Source of the DNA: Flintibacter sp. KGMB00164 | GTDB taxonomy: Bacteria; Bacillota; Clostridia; Oscillospirales; Oscillospiraceae | Assembly: GCF_008727735.1 (NCBI RefSeq) | Contig: NZ_CP044227.1 | Location: forward strand, 2,305,001 to 2,369,000 | DNA: 64,000 nt | Direction: 5' to 3' | Part shown: piece by piece, positions 44,977-53,438 of the stretch | How the letters are laid out: every line of letters starts with the position of its first letter | Position numbering within the stretch: position 1 is the stretch's first letter | Position numbers and translations under genes: made by a program | The notes under the pieces: generated by a model | What the model was told of the DNA's origin: nothing | Database searches by the model: none | The model's input: only the letters and a program-made list of their open reading frames with translations

Positions 44977-46290
44977 ATGTGGGCGGAAAATAGTGTGTTT
45001 TACCAGATCTACCCCCTGGGCTTCTGCGGAGCCCCAAAGGAGAATGACGGCGTCACCGTCAACCGCATCGGCAAAATCGCCGATTGGGCGGAACATATCC
45101 AAAAGCTGGGGGCAGATGCGGTATACCTCTCCCCCATTTTTGAAAGTGATCGCCACGGCTACGACACCCGGGACTACCGGAAGATCGACTGCCGCCTGGG
45201 CACGAATGAGGACTTCGCCAAGGTGTGTGAGACCCTTCATGCCCATGGCATCCGGGTGGTCCTGGACGGCGTGTTCAACCACGTGGGCCGCGGCTTCTGG
45301 GCCTTTAAGGACGTGCAGGAGAAGAAGTGGGACTCCCCCTACAAGGACTGGTTCCACATCCACTTTGACGGCAACTCCAACTACAACGACGGTTTCTGGT
45401 ATGAGGGCTGGGAGGGCCACTTTGAGCTGGTAAAGCTCAATCTCCGCAACCCCGCCGTGGTGGACTATCTGCTGGACTGCGTGCGCTCCTGGGTGGAGGA
45501 ATACGACATCGACGGCCTGCGCCTGGACGTGGCCTACTGCCTGGACCACGACTTCCTGCGCCGTCTGCGCCAGTTTACCAACAGCCTGAAACCGGAATTT
45601 TTCCTGGTGGGCGAGACCCTTCATGGGGACTACAACCAGTGGGTCAACGACCAGATGCTCCACAGCTGCACCAACTATGAGTGCTACAAGGGGCTCTACT
45701 CCAGTCTCAACTCCATGAACCTCTTTGAGATCGTCCACAGCCTGAAGCGGCAGTTTGGCCCGGAAAACTGGACCCTCTACAGGGGCAAGCACCTGCTGTG
45801 CTTCTGTGATAACCACGACGTGACCCGGGTGGCCAGCATCCTGCAGGAGCCCCGCCACCTGCCCCTCATTTACGGCCTGATGTTCGGCATGCCCGGCATT
45901 CCCTGCCTGTACTACGGCAGCGAGTGGGGCACCAAGGGTGAGAAGCGGCCCGGCAGCGACGACGAGCTGCGCCCCTGCTTTGAGGCGCCCGAGTGGAACG
46001 AACTCACCGACCTCATCGCCGCCATGGCCAAGGCCCACCGGGAGAGCGACGCCCTGTGCCACGGCGATTTCCAGGACGTGGTGCTCACCAACCGCCAGAC
46101 CATCTTCCAGCGCCGGACCGACAAAGAGCGGGTACTGGTGGCCATCAACGCCGACTCCCAGCCCTATGTGGCCCACTTCAACGCAAACTGCGGCCGGGCG
46201 GTGGATCTCATCACCGGCAAGGACCACGACTTCGGCGGCGGCAGCGAGCTGCCCCCCTACTCGGTGGCCTTCTGGAAGTGTGAGCGCTGA
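44977..46290 (+). CDS. GH13 alpha-amylase-family glycosidase
   Basis: A 437-aa enzyme. Family regions: VVLDGVFNHVG, DGLRLDVAYCLD (nucleophile Asp), FFLVGETLHGD (acid/base Glu) and CFCDNHDVTR (stabilising Asp). No signal peptide, so it acts on intracellular maltodextrin or cyclodextrin-type substrates; the short length fits a cyclomaltodextrinase-like or sugar-transfer enzyme without an N-domain. The start at 44977 is preferred over the ATG at 44971, which abuts the RBS GGAAG. Confidence 0.87.
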   Translation: MWAENSVFYQIYPLGFCGAPKENDGVTVNRIGKIADWAEHIQKLGADAVYLSPIFESDRHGYDTRDYRKIDCRLGTNEDFAKVCETLHAHGIRVVLDGVFNHVGRGFWAFKDVQEKKWDSPYKDWFHIHFDGNSNYNDGFWYEGWEGHFELVKLNLRNPAVVDYLLDCVRSWVEEYDIDGLRLDVAYCLDHDFLRRLRQFTNSLKPEFFLVGETLHGDYNQWVNDQMLHSCTNYECYKGLYSSLNSMNLFEIVHSLKRQFGPENWTLYRGKHLLCFCDNHDVTRVASILQEPRHLPLIYGLMFGMPGIPCLYYGSEWGTKGEKRPGSDDELRPCFEAPEWNELTDLIAAMAKAHRESDALCHGDFQDVVLTNRQTIFQRRTDKERVLVAINADSQPYVAHFNANCGRAVDLITGKDHDFGGGSELPPYSVAFWKCER

Positions 46291-46305
46291 GTTTTTATCT
46301 GTCTT

Positions 46306-46344
46306 CCGCGGATGCCGGACACGCTCCGGCATCCGCGGATTTTT
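46306..46344 (+). terminator. Terminator of the GH13 gene
   Basis: CCGCGGATGCCGG (46306-46318) pairs with CCGGCATCCGCGG (46326-46338), then ATTTTT. Confidence 0.9.
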
Positions 46345-46386
46345 CTTCCATTTAACAAAATCGCCCTCAACTTTTTAACCTGGCTG

Positions 46387-46395
46387 TGGTATACT
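46387..46395 (+). promoter_or_regulatory. Promoter of ppk1
   Basis: Extended -10 TGGTATACT ends at 46395; no convincing -35. Confidence 0.45.
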
Positions 46396-46469
46396 GAAAT
46401 GGAGTATGGATACCGTGCCCTCCACTGGGAACGGCACGTGTGTGGATCGAAAGAAAGAGGGATCACTGT

Positions 46470-48587
46470 ATGCCGAAAATCGTGGATACCCGCTATACCC
46501 AGGACCGTGAGCTGTCCTGGCTGCGGTTTAACGAACGTGTGCTGGAGGAGGCCAAGGACGAGAGCGTGCCTCTTATGGAGCGGCTGAAATTTGCCGCCAT
46601 CTTTACCAGCAACCTGGACGAGTTCTTTATGATCCGGGTAGGCTCTCTGTGCGACCTGACTCTGGTGAAGGAGCCCCACTTTGACGCCCGTACCGGTCAG
46701 ACTCCCGACCAGCAGCTCTCCGCCATCTACCAGGCGGTCACCCCCCTGTACAAGATGCGGGACAAAGTGGTGGACCAGCTGGAAAAGCGGCTGCGCACCT
46801 GCAACATCTGCCGTATGACCATGGACGAGATGGACACCAAGGAGCGCAAGCAGGTGGAAAACTGGTTCCGGGATGAGCTGCAGCCCATCCTCTCTCCCCA
46901 GGTGGTGGATTCCCGCCACCCCTTCCCTCACCTGTCCAATAAGGTACTCAACATCGTGCTGCGACTGCAGAGCGACGGCCAGGAGGCGCTGGGTCTCATT
47001 CCCATCCCCCAGAGCCTGCCCCCCTATTTTGTCCTGCGGGAGCGTGGTGTGCGGTACATCCTCACCGAGGACGTACTGCTGGAGTACGCCAAAAAGCTCT
47101 TCCCCACCTTCAGCGTCCAGGGCAAGGCGGTCTGCTCCGTCACCCGCAACGCCGACATCAGCCCTGAGGACGAGGCCTATGACGTGGACGAGGACTACCG
47201 CCAGCACATGCGCAAGATCGTGAAAAAGCGCAACCGTCTGGCTCCGGTGCGTCTGGAGATCCAGAGCAGCACCCGGGACGAGAAGGCCATTGAATTTTTG
47301 TGCAGCAAGCTCAAGCTCAGCCGGGAGCAGGTCTTTTTCTCCAAATGCCCCCTGCGCATGAACTACGTCTTTTCTTTGGAGGGGCTGCTGCCCCCGGAGA
47401 GCAAATCCGCCCTGTGCTACCCTCCCTACATCCCCCGCTTCCCCGCCTGTCTGCGGCCCGACGAGAAGATTCTGCCCCAGATCCTGCGCCACGACGCCCT
47501 GCTGTTCTACCCCTTCGAGTCCATGGACCCCTTCCTCCATCTGGTGCGTGAGGCGTCCTCCGACCCCAACGTGCTCTCCATCAAAATCACCATCTACCGT
47601 CTGGCCTCCAAGGCCAAGCTGGCCGAGTACCTGTGCGCCGCCGCCGAAAACGGCAAGGAGGTCACCGTCCTCATGGAGCTGCGCGCCCGCTTTGACGAGC
47701 AGAACAACATCCAGTGGGCCGAGCGCATGGAGGAGGCGGGCTGCACCATCCTCTATGGCACCGAGGGGTTCAAGGTCCACTCCAAGATCTGCCTCATTAC
47801 CCGCCGGGAGCGCGGAAAGATCCAGTACATCACCCAGGTGGGCACCGGTAACTACAACGAAAAGACCGCCAAGCAGTACACCGACCTGTGCCTGATGACC
47901 GCCCGGCCTGAGCTGGGCGAGGACGCAGCTGTGCTCTTCCGGAACATGGCCATCGCCAACCTGAGCGGTGACTACAAGCAGCTGCTGGTCTCCCCCTTCC
48001 AGCTGCGGGACAAGGTGATGGAGCTCATGGACCGGGAGATCAAAAAGGGTCCCGAGGGCTACATCTTCCTGAAACTCAATTCCATCACCGACCGCAAGCT
48101 CATCGACAAGCTAGCTGAGGCCTCCCAGGCCGGGGTGGAGGTAGTCATGAACGTACGGGGCATCTGCTGCATCCGTCCCGGCATTCCCGGTCTCACCGAC
48201 CACATTACCATCTTCTCCATTGTGGGCCGCTATCTGGAACACACCCGCATCTACCGGTTTGGCCGGGGAGACAACGCCGATCTGTTCATCTCCTCTGCCG
48301 ACTTTATGACTCGGAACACGGAGCGCCGGGTGGAGGTGGCCTGCCCCGTGCTGGACCCCCAGGTACGCCGCTCCATCTTCCATATCTGCGACGTGCTGGT
48401 ATCCGACAACGTCAAGGCCCGCCAGCTTGGCCCCGACGGACAGTGGAGTCCCCGCAAAACCGGCGCCGCCCCCTGCTCCAGCCAGGATGTGTTCCTGGAG
48501 GAGGGTATGGGCACCACCTACCAGGAGCCCGCCGCCCGTCCTGCCAAACGCAAGAAGGGTCTGCTGAGCCGTCTGTTCAAACGCTGA
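46470..48587 (+). CDS. ppk1: Polyphosphate kinase 1
   Basis: A 705-aa PPK1 making inorganic polyphosphate from ATP. The opening RELSWLRFNERVLEEAKDES is typical. The autophosphorylated His is in GFKVHSKICLITR, with EERMEEAGC-type sequence before it and RRVEVACPVLD near the end. The C-terminus adds a basic tail (KRKKGLLSRLFKR). AAAGAGG precedes the ATG at 46470; an earlier GTG at 46440 lies before it. Confidence 0.95.
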   Translation: MPKIVDTRYTQDRELSWLRFNERVLEEAKDESVPLMERLKFAAIFTSNLDEFFMIRVGSLCDLTLVKEPHFDARTGQTPDQQLSAIYQAVTPLYKMRDKVVDQLEKRLRTCNICRMTMDEMDTKERKQVENWFRDELQPILSPQVVDSRHPFPHLSNKVLNIVLRLQSDGQEALGLIPIPQSLPPYFVLRERGVRYILTEDVLLEYAKKLFPTFSVQGKAVCSVTRNADISPEDEAYDVDEDYRQHMRKIVKKRNRLAPVRLEIQSSTRDEKAIEFLCSKLKLSREQVFFSKCPLRMNYVFSLEGLLPPESKSALCYPPYIPRFPACLRPDEKILPQILRHDALLFYPFESMDPFLHLVREASSDPNVLSIKITIYRLASKAKLAEYLCAAAENGKEVTVLMELRARFDEQNNIQWAERMEEAGCTILYGTEGFKVHSKICLITRRERGKIQYITQVGTGNYNEKTAKQYTDLCLMTARPELGEDAAVLFRNMAIANLSGDYKQLLVSPFQLRDKVMELMDREIKKGPEGYIFLKLNSITDRKLIDKLAEASQAGVEVVMNVRGICCIRPGIPGLTDHITIFSIVGRYLEHTRIYRFGRGDNADLFISSADFMTRNTERRVEVACPVLDPQVRRSIFHICDVLVSDNVKARQLGPDGQWSPRKTGAAPCSSQDVFLEEGMGTTYQEPAARPAKRKKGLLSRLFKR

Positions 48588-48599
48588 AGTCTTTCCTTT

Positions 48600-48631
48600 G
48601 CCTGCCGTGCCTGACACGGCAGGCTTTTTTT
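48600..48631 (+). terminator. Terminator of ppk1
   Basis: GCCTGCCGTG (48600-48609), loop CCTGA, CACGGCAGGC (48615-48624), then T7. Confidence 0.92.
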
Positions 48632-48735
48632 GTATTTTTTTCCGAAAAAGCAAAGACTTCCCCGGAAAAATCCACAATTCCCCGCCGGCTTTGCATTTGA
48701 AAAATCTGCCTTGGCAGCCTTGGAATCTCCGTCCT

Positions 48736-48765
48736 GTTTGCGCCGGGAAAAAACCGCCCATACTG
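48736..48765 (+). promoter_or_regulatory. Candidate forespore promoter of spoIVB
   Basis: GTTTG (48736-48740), an 18-bp spacer and CATACTG (48759-48765), near the sigma G pattern. spoIVB is a forespore gene in Bacillus subtilis. One base of each box is off consensus. Confidence 0.45.
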
Positions 48766-48812
48766 TCTAAGGCGGCGAAGATGCCGCGCAAAATTGACAT
48801 GGGGGTGAAATT

Positions 48813-49919
48813 TTGCAGGAAAAATCAAAACAAACGCCCGGACACCGGCGTCTGGGCGGCGGTGTGTGGACGGCGGCAGCCTGTCTGCTGCTGGTACTGA
48901 CCCTGTCGGGGGACCGGGCTTTGGCCGCCCCGGCCTGGGACGCCGCCGCCTGCGCCGGCTCGGTGGAGATCGGCGACACAGTCATTCCCCTGGGCCGGGC
49001 GGTGGGTATCAAGCTCTTTTCTGACGGTGTGGTGGTCACCGGCTTGTCCGATGTGGAGTCCTCCGGCGGCACTGTGTCCCCCGGACGGACCGGCGGTCTG
49101 CGGGCAGGCGATGTGATCACCCACATCAACGGCCAGCAGGTCAGCACCATCGAGGGCGTCCAGGCCCTGCTGGCCCAGCAGCAGGGGCAGCCTCTCACCC
49201 TCCAGGTCCAGCGGGAGGATCAGTCTCTCCAGCTCAGCGTCCAACCGGCCCAAAACCAGGACGGCGCCTATCAGCTAGGCGTGTGGCTGCGTGACTCTAT
49301 GGCGGGCATCGGCACCCTCACCTTCTATGATCCCCAGTCCGGCGTGTTTGCCGCTCTGGGCCACGGGATCAGCGATGTGGACACGGCTATCCTCATGCCC
49401 CTGGAAACCGGGAGCATCATGAAGGCCACGGTGTCTGACGTCAAAAAGGGGTTAAGCGGTGAGCCGGGAGAGTTGCACGGCGTGTTTGATCTCCAGCATG
49501 ACCTGGGCACCCTGTACGCCAACACCCAGCAGGGTATCTTCGGCACCCTGGATGACAAGGCGCTGGTCCAAAACGGCCAGGGCGTGGAGATCGCCTCCCG
49601 GGACCAGGTGCACACCGGCAGGGCTACCATTCTCTCCAATATTGCCGGCGACCAGGTGGAGGAGTATGAGATCGAGATTCTGACCCTCTATCCGGAGAGC
49701 AGCGGTGACACCCGCAACCTCATGATCCAGGTCACCGATCCCCGCCTGCTGGAAACGACCGGAGGAATTGTCCAGGGAATGTCTGGAAGTCCCATTCTCC
49801 AGGACGGGCGGCTTGTGGGCGCGGTCACCCACGTTCTCATCAACGAGCCCTCCCGGGGTTACGGAATTTTGGCAGAAAACATGGTAAAAACCGCCCAAAG
49901 CAGCGCAAAAGCCGCCTGA
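48813..49919 (+). CDS. spoIVB: SpoIVB peptidase
   Basis: A 368-aa serine peptidase that leaves the forespore and triggers sigma K activation. It has an N-terminal membrane/signal segment (residues about 18-38), a PDZ domain (about 85-140, [20 protein letters not shown]) and a SpoIVB peptidase domain with [12 protein letters not shown] (His) and [20 protein letters not shown] (nucleophile Ser). The start is TTG with GGGGGTG 5 nt upstream. Directly upstream of spo0A, a gene order conserved in spore formers. Confidence 0.93.
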   Translation: MQEKSKQTPGHRRLGGGVWTAAACLLLVLTLSGDRALAAPAWDAAACAGSVEIGDTVIPLGRAVGIKLFSDGVVVTGLSDVESSGGTVSPGRTGGLRAGDVITHINGQQVSTIEGVQALLAQQQGQPLTLQVQREDQSLQLSVQPAQNQDGAYQLGVWLRDSMAGIGTLTFYDPQSGVFAALGHGISDVDTAILMPLETGSIMKATVSDVKKGLSGEPGELHGVFDLQHDLGTLYANTQQGIFGTLDDKALVQNGQGVEIASRDQVHTGRATILSNIAGDQVEEYEIEILTLYPESSGDTRNLMIQVTDPRLLETTGGIVQGMSGSPILQDGRLVGAVTHVLINEPSRGYGILAENMVKTAQSSAKAA

Positions 49920-49938
49920 CAGATTTGAAAAAGCACAG

Positions 49939-49973
49939 CCGCCCCGGATGGGAAACGACCCGATCCGGGGCGG
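49939..49973 (+). terminator. Hairpin after spoIVB
   Basis: CCGCCCCGGAT (49939-49949) pairs with ATCCGGGGCGG (49963-49973), followed by the weakly T-rich TATTTCTG. Confidence 0.6.
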
Positions 49974-50009
49974 TATTTCTGTTCTCTTTGTGCCGGTTTT
50001 TCCTGCAAA

Positions 50010-50036
50010 CGTCGAACTTTGTCGAAAGATGTCGAA
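50010..50036 (+). promoter_or_regulatory. Three tandem 0A-box-like sites upstream of spo0A
   Basis: CGTCGAA (50010), TGTCGAA (50020) and TGTCGAA (50030) repeat in the same direction at exact 10-bp steps. TGTCGAA is the Spo0A recognition heptamer. They end 32 bp before the -35 box. Confidence 0.75.
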
Positions 50037-50067
50037 CTTTTGTTTACCATTTTTTGGTAAAAATATC

Positions 50068-50096
50068 TTGCGCATACTGTCTGATTATGGTACATT
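50068..50096 (+). promoter_or_regulatory. Promoter of spo0A
   Basis: TTGCGC (50068-50073), a 17-bp spacer and TACATT (50091-50096) with TGG before it (extended -10). Confidence 0.55.
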
Positions 50097-50102
50097 TTAT
50101 TT

Positions 50103-50127
50103 GACCGTTTCAGTGTGTGTAACGGTC
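50103..50127 (+). repeat. Inverted repeat in the spo0A leader
   Basis: GACCGTT (50103-50109) and AACGGTC (50121-50127) lie at the expected transcript start, ahead of the RBS. Confidence 0.45.
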
Positions 50128-50163
50128 AGAATGCCAGCCTTGCAAAGAAGGGAGTTTACATTC

Positions 50164-50928
50164 ATGGAAGCAACCGTATCACTGTTGGTAGCGGACGCCA
50201 ACGAGGAGTACCGGCATCAATTTATCGAGATGCTCCAGGCCGAACCGGACCTACAGGTGGTGGGAGAGACCGGGGACGGACTGGTCCTGCTGGACCAACT
50301 GAAGACACTGCGCCCTGACGTAGTGGTGATGGAGATCGTCCTGGGGGGCATCGACGGTATTGAGGTGCTGGAACGGCTGTCTCAGATGGAGCTGGACTAC
50401 CGCCCCAAAATCCTGATCCTGTCCAGCTATGCCCGGGGTGGAATGGCTGACCTGGCCGCCTCTCTGGGGGCCGATCACTATATGTCCAAGCCCTGCCGGC
50501 CCAACGCAGTATGTCAGCGCATCCGCCAGCTAGCGGCTTTTGCCGCGGTCCCTAGTAATTCACAGGAGTCAGCCCGCTCCTTGGAGGCCATGGTCACCTC
50601 CATTATCCACGAGGTGGGCGTACCCGCCCACATCAAGGGCTACCAGTATCTCCGGGAGGCCATCATCCTGGCGGTAGAGGATATGGACGTCATTAACGCG
50701 GTGACCAAGGTCCTCTATCCGGAAGTGGCCAAACGCTTTGGCACCACTGCCTCCCGGGTGGAGCGTGCTATACGCCATGCCATCGAAGTGGCCTGGGACC
50801 GGGGCGACCTGGAAACCCTGCAAAAATACTTCGGCTACACTGTTTCAAACGTAAAAGGCAAACCCACCAATTCGGAATTCATTGCCATGATTGCCGACCG
50901 CCTTCAGCTTCAGCGCCGGGAAGGCTGA
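50164..50928 (+). CDS. spo0A: Sporulation master regulator Spo0A with a degenerate receiver
   Basis: A 254-aa protein. The C-terminal DNA-binding domain (about 145-250) is highly conserved ([55 protein letters not shown]). In the receiver the phosphorylated Asp (Asp56 of B. subtilis) is Glu57 (VVMEIVLGG, codon GAG at 50332-50334). Of the acidic pair, Asp11 remains but the next is Ala12; the switch Thr is Ser87; Lys109 is kept. Phosphorelay control is therefore doubtful. The ATG at 50164 follows GAAGGGAG. Confidence 0.93.
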   Translation: MEATVSLLVADANEEYRHQFIEMLQAEPDLQVVGETGDGLVLLDQLKTLRPDVVVMEIVLGGIDGIEVLERLSQMELDYRPKILILSSYARGGMADLAASLGADHYMSKPCRPNAVCQRIRQLAAFAAVPSNSQESARSLEAMVTSIIHEVGVPAHIKGYQYLREAIILAVEDMDVINAVTKVLYPEVAKRFGTTASRVERAIRHAIEVAWDRGDLETLQKYFGYTVSNVKGKPTNSEFIAMIADRLQLQRREG

Positions 50929-51017
50929 CAGAAAACACCGGCGCTTACCCATAAGTATATCCCACCCCCCGTATCCTATGTAGTAGAAATGAGCAGAATC
51001 ATGATAGTATCCCCTCC

Positions 51018-51060
51018 AGACGGACCTTTGAGCTGTATCTCTATGGTCCGTCTTTTTTTG
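51018..51060 (+). terminator. Terminator after spo0A
   Basis: AGACGGACC (51018-51026) pairs with GGTCCGTCT (51045-51053), followed by a T-run. Confidence 0.85.
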
Positions 51061-51066
51061 CCCTTC

Positions 51067-51095
51067 TGGATTTTTCTATCTCCATTTGCTATAAT
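51067..51095 (+). promoter_or_regulatory. Promoter of the TSCPD gene
   Basis: TGGATT (51067-51072), a 17-bp spacer and TATAAT (51090-51095) with TGC before it (extended -10). Confidence 0.6.
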
Positions 51096-51105
51096 AAGAC
51101 GAAAA

Positions 51106-51132
51106 GCGGCCCAGTCAGCCGGGCCGCTTTTT
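51106..51132 (+). promoter_or_regulatory. Terminator-like hairpin in the TSCPD-gene leader
   Basis: GCGGCCC (51106-51112) and GGGCCGC (51121-51127), then TTTTT, a few bases after the expected transcript start. Confidence 0.55.
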
Positions 51133-51164
51133 CCATTCCCATTGATACAAAAGGAGCGATATGT

Positions 51165-51416
51165 ATGACTATTGAGTATACCCCCCGCGGGGTTTGTTCC
51201 CGTTTCTTCTCCATCAAGGTGGAGGACGGCATCATTCAGTCCGTGCAGATCATCGGCGGGTGTGACGGCAATCTTCAGGGCATCTCCCGTCTGATTGAGG
51301 GCATGAAGGTGGAAGACGCCATCGCCCGCATGGAGGGCATCCGCTGCGGCGGCAAACCCACCTCCTGCCCCGACCAGATCGCCAAGGCTCTGCGTACCGC
51401 GCTGCCTCAGGCCTGA
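51165..51416 (+). CDS. TSCPD-domain protein
   Basis: An 83-aa protein of the small stand-alone TSCPD family (TIGR03905-like), related to the zinc-binding tail of class II ribonucleotide reductases. Four Cys are visible: GVCSRFF, GGCDGN, IRCGG and TSCPD. Role unknown, perhaps metal binding. It ends tail-to-tail with a 10-bp overlap into the MATE gene. Confidence 0.87.
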   Translation: MTIEYTPRGVCSRFFSIKVEDGIIQSVQIIGGCDGNLQGISRLIEGMKVEDAIARMEGIRCGGKPTSCPDQIAKALRTALPQA

Positions 51417-52792
51417 GTGGTCTTTTCCGGCTGTCCGTGGAGCAGCGCCTGCCGCTTGAGCCAGGGGATCTTCCGCCAATAAAACAGCACCGTCACCACC
51501 GGCGGGATCAGGTCGGAGATGGGCTCGGCAAAGAAGATCGCCATGGCCCCAAAGGCGGCGGGAAGGATAAAGATGGCCACAAAATACACCAGCTTACGGA
51601 AGGCAGACAGGGGCAGGGAGTAGCGCATCATGCCCATCCCGGTCAGCCCGTCCACGATCACATACTGCACACCCAGGGGCACAATGCCCATGGAGGTAAT
51701 GCGGATGGCGGTGACCGCCAGGGCGGACACCTGTACATCGGGGGTGAAGATGCGGGTAAAGGGTGCGGCAAACAGCTGCCCCACCAGGCACAGCACCCCG
51801 GTGTACGCCACCGCGATGATCAGGATGTACTTCTGGGCCTCCAGGATACGCTTGGGCTGTCCCGCTCCCAGGTTGTAACCCAGAATGGAGGCAGTCCCTC
51901 CTGTCATGCCGCCCAGAGGCATGGTGACCACCAGCATGAAGCTCTGGGAGATGGTGGCCGCCGCCACCAGCAGATCGCCCTGGCTCTCTCCGCCGTAGCG
52001 CTGGAGCAGGGCATTGAGGACGATGATCATCAGGTTATCCACCGCAATGATCAGGAAGGGCGTCAAACCGGTAAGCAAAATGCGGCCCATCAGCCATGGA
52101 CGGTAACCGCCAAAGGAGATCCCCACCTGGGGTGCCGGTCCAAACAGGAAGTGGAGCACAAACAGACAGCTGCACAGCTGGCTGAGCACGGTGGCGATCG
52201 CCGCCCCCTTGACTCCCATCTTCAGCCCGAAGATAAACAGCGGGTCCAGCACGATGTTCATCACCGCGCCCAAAATCACCGACTGCATTCCCTTTTGGGC
52301 AAAGCCCTGACAGATAACAAACTGGTTCATGCCCGTGGACAGCAGTGCAAAGACGGTACCCGTCAGATACCAGGAGTAGTACTCCATGGCATAGGGCAGA
52401 GTCTCGGGGCTGGCGCCGAACAGCATCAGTGCAGGCCGGCGGGTGGCGTAAGCCACCCCCATCAGCGCCAGGGACATGACGATCAGCAGCAAAAAGGCGT
52501 TGGCCACAATCTGTTTGGCCTGCTCCCGCCGCCCTTCGCCCAGGCGGATGCTCACCAAGGGTGAGCCTCCTACACCCACCCAGAAGGCCACCGACCCCAG
52601 CATAGTCACAATGGGACCGCACACCCCTGCGCCCGCCAGAGCGAGACTTCCCACCTCCGGGATATTTCCGATGTAGATTCGGTCCACCACGCTGTACAGC
52701 ACGCTGACAAACTGGGCCAGCATGCTGGGAATGGCAATACGCAGCACCAGCGGGCGGATCGGATCGTTTCTCAGATCATTTTCCACTCTCAT
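51407..52792 (-). CDS. MATE-family efflux transporter
   Basis: A 461-aa membrane protein with 12 predicted segments in two halves, each starting with the MATE pattern (PSMLAQFVSVLYSVVDRIYIG in the first, and MPLGGMTGGTASILGYNLGA in the second). Sodium- or proton-driven drug/toxin export. Substrate unknown. It converges with the TSCPD gene. Confidence 0.92.
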   Translation of the reverse strand: MRVENDLRNDPIRPLVLRIAIPSMLAQFVSVLYSVVDRIYIGNIPEVGSLALAGAGVCGPIVTMLGSVAFWVGVGGSPLVSIRLGEGRREQAKQIVANAFLLLIVMSLALMGVAYATRRPALMLFGASPETLPYAMEYYSWYLTGTVFALLSTGMNQFVICQGFAQKGMQSVILGAVMNIVLDPLFIFGLKMGVKGAAIATVLSQLCSCLFVLHFLFGPAPQVGISFGGYRPWLMGRILLTGLTPFLIIAVDNLMIIVLNALLQRYGGESQGDLLVAAATISQSFMLVVTMPLGGMTGGTASILGYNLGAGQPKRILEAQKYILIIAVAYTGVLCLVGQLFAAPFTRIFTPDVQVSALAVTAIRITSMGIVPLGVQYVIVDGLTGMGMMRYSLPLSAFRKLVYFVAIFILPAAFGAMAIFFAEPISDLIPPVVTVLFYWRKIPWLKRQALLHGQPEKTTQA

Positions 52793-52931
52793 GGTCTATT
52801 TTCTCTCCCATTTCTCACACATTTTGCCGGTTTTCCGGCCAAGCAGCGGATATTATAGCACGCAGTTTCCAGACTGTAAAGCCGCCCGTCCATTCTTCCG
52901 GACCGGGGCGGAATTTTTTTGCCTTTCCCCC

Positions 52932-52960
52932 TTGACAGCTGTGTATATGGCATATATACT
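52932..52960 (+). promoter_or_regulatory. Promoter of the GntR-ABC operon
   Basis: TTGACA (52932-52937), a 17-bp spacer and TATACT (52955-52960). Confidence 0.85.
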
Positions 52961-52981
52961 GTGCATATAGTATATATACAC
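52941..52981 (+). promoter_or_regulatory. Nested AT-rich palindromes at the GntR promoter (operator)
   Basis: TATATACT (52953-52960) with AGTATATA (52969-52976), and outer GTGTATAT (52941-52948) with ATATACAC (52974-52981). They overlap the -10 box and start region; the GntR protein encoded next is the likely ligand. Confidence 0.6.
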
Positions 52982-53049
52982 TATAACGGAAGGAAGGCCG
53001 CAAACTCCATCCGACCCATGCGCAGGGCGGACAGGGGCGGGCGGTTTAT

Positions 53050-53436
53050 ATGGTGCGCCAAATGGATATCATTCTCAGCAACTCCAGTGGAAAACCCATC
53101 TACGAACAAATCTCGGACCAAGTGAAAAGTCAGATCCTGTCCGGCACGCTGGCGGAAGGGGACGCCCTGCCCTCCATGCGTCTGCTGGCCAAGGAGCTGC
53201 ACATCTCGGTCATCACCACCAAGCGGGCCTATGAGGAGCTGGAACGGGAGGGGTTCTTACAGAACATTCCCGGAAAAGGCTGTTTTGTGGCCCCCCAAAA
53301 TCGGGAACTGCTGCGGGAAGCCCAGCTGCGCCGGGTGGAGGAATTTCTCTCCCTGGCTGTGGACGAAGCCCGAAAGGGCGGCTTCACCCTGGAAGAGCTT
53401 ACGGAAACGCTCAACATATTGTATCAAGGTGAATGA
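53050..53436 (+). CDS. GntR-family (YtrA-type) regulator
   Basis: A 128-aa repressor with an N-terminal winged helix (KPIYEQISDQVKSQILSGTL; LPSMRLLAKELHISVITTKR) and a short helical C-terminal dimerisation tail, the YtrA layout. Genes of this type precede ABC exporters that answer cell-envelope stress. The RBS is poor; ATG 53050 or 53062 are both possible. Confidence 0.87.
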   Translation: MVRQMDIILSNSSGKPIYEQISDQVKSQILSGTLAEGDALPSMRLLAKELHISVITTKRAYEELEREGFLQNIPGKGCFVAPQNRELLREAQLRRVEEFLSLAVDEARKGGFTLEELTETLNILYQGE

Positions 53437-53438
53437 TT

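Noticed and set aside
46352-46380. TTAACA-like repeats before ppk1 as a Pho box
   Set aside because: Spacing between the hexamers (15 and 8 bp) does not fit the 11-bp repeat of PhoP sites.
50041-50060. TTTACCA/TGGTAAA palindrome before spo0A as a terminator
   Set aside because: It lies between the 0A boxes and the -35 box and is AT-rich with no following T-run; more likely incidental or a protein site.
49948-50163. 72-residue extension of Spo0A
   Set aside because: It crosses the 0A boxes and promoter and has no RBS; homologues start at [15 protein letters not shown] sequence.
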